Source: Candidatus Thermokryptus sp. (GTDB taxonomy: Bacteria; Bacteroidota; Ignavibacteria; Kryptoniales; Kryptoniaceae). Taken from it: DNA of 6,434 nucleotides. Under the pieces are notes generated by a model. It saw only the letters and a program-made list of their open reading frames with translations, made no database searches and was not told where the DNA came from. The position numbers and the translations under genes were made by a program. The stretch covers positions 1 to 6,434 of the forward strand of contig JAPYWO010000078.1 in NCBI GenBank assembly GCA_028276305.1, in the 5' to 3' direction. Below, in pieces: positions 6,076-6,434 of this stretch. Within the stretch, counting starts at the first letter, position 1; every line of letters starts with the position of its first letter.

Positions 6076-6434
6076 ATCTTAACACTTTTTGCGTTTTTGA
6101 TAAATAGCTTGACCTTGTCGTGGTTTTTCTTCCCGGGGAAGTCCTCAACCCCGCTTGACACATCAACACCGTATGGTTTAACTATTGTAATTGCCTCTTT
6201 GACATTTTCAGGATTCAAACCACCAGCTAAAATTATTTTACCGAACTTATCTAAACCAATCGCATTTTCCCAGTTAAATTTTTTGCCAGTGCCACCGTAA
6301 AGTCCATCAGTATATGAATCAAGATGGATGTAATCAACTTTGAAACCGCTCAACTCATCTGAGGAAAAAGAATTGGTGACTTTAAATGATTTCATAACGG
6401 GTATGAAATTTTTAAGTTCAAGACACATTTGAAT
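6072..6434 (-). CDS. trpF: Phosphoribosylanthranilate isomerase, C-terminal part only (cut by the right edge)
   Basis: Catalyses the isomerisation of phosphoribosylanthranilate to the carboxyphenylamino-deoxyribulose phosphate in tryptophan synthesis. About 120 residues are present of a usual 200 or so. Counting from the Met at 6428: PVMKSFKVT (10-18, the 'P-V-I-K-A' strand), DYIHLDSYT (32-40, with D37 the likely general acid), [10 protein letters not shown] (44-53), [12 protein letters not shown] (65-76) and [15 protein letters not shown] (87-101) are the C-terminal half of the TIM barrel, including the phosphate-binding GGTG, AGGL and SSGVE loops. The frame remains open to base 6434, and the N-terminal half (with the catalytic Cys region) is missing, so the Met at 6428 is internal. 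It overlaps trpB by four bases. Confidence 0.95.
   Translation of the reverse strand: MQMCLELKNFIPVMKSFKVTNSFSSDELSGFKVDYIHLDSYTDGLYGGTGKKFNWENAIGLDKFGKIILAGGLNPENVKEAITIVKPYGVDVSSGVEDFPGKKNHDKVKLFIKNAKSVKI

Overview
The window is 6.4 kb of compact, AT-rich bacterial chromosome. It holds eight protein genes and one intergenic gap of any size (140 bases, between two divergent genes). No RNA gene, mobile element, CRISPR array or phage gene was seen, and codon use looks even throughout. The proteins are rich in Lys, Ile and Glu. Two lipoproteins end their signal peptides in F-(A/T)-S-C. One of them carries the 'PL-x-VGNYW-x-Y' N-terminus common in Bacteroidota and Ignavibacteria. I infer the broad Bacteroidota/Chlorobi/Ignavibacteria/Kryptonia group, possibly a thermophile, but this is an impression and not a proven assignment.

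Layout. Positions 1-917 (+) are the 3' part of a GAF plus PP2C (RsbU/SpoIIE type) phosphatase gene that starts left of the window. Meeting it head-on, with one base between the stop codons, is 919-2052 (-), a PQQ-dependent aldose sugar dehydrogenase made as a lipoprotein. The divergent gap 2053-2192 separates this from 2193-3077 (+), a lipoprotein of unknown function. The rest of the window is one minus-strand run, read right to left: trpF (cut by the right edge), trpB, a two-helix membrane protein with a PH-like tail, a degenerate relative of the DUF2064/TIGR04282 glycosyltransferase family, and nadD. Junctions in this run are -4, +13, +20 and -1 bases, so it is very probably one operon whose promoter lies beyond the right edge. 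nadD and the 2193 lipoprotein end with overlapping stop codons on opposite strands.

How the parts fit. TrpF and TrpB are two steps of tryptophan synthesis, and trpA does not follow trpB. NadD makes the dinucleotide in NAD synthesis. The two middle genes have no obvious link to either pathway. The most informative non-coding region is the divergent gap. It contains a CRP-type dyad (TGTGA-N6-TCACT), a strong sigma-70-like promoter facing the sugar dehydrogenase, a repeated TTTATTTTTG box facing the lipoprotein, and a clear Shine-Dalgarno that fixes the lipoprotein start. This suggests that the sugar dehydrogenase and the unknown lipoprotein are controlled together by a CRP/FNR-family regulator.

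I did not find a clearly new multi-gene system. The best leads are this divergent regulatory region and the motif-less glycosyltransferase homologue beside nadD.
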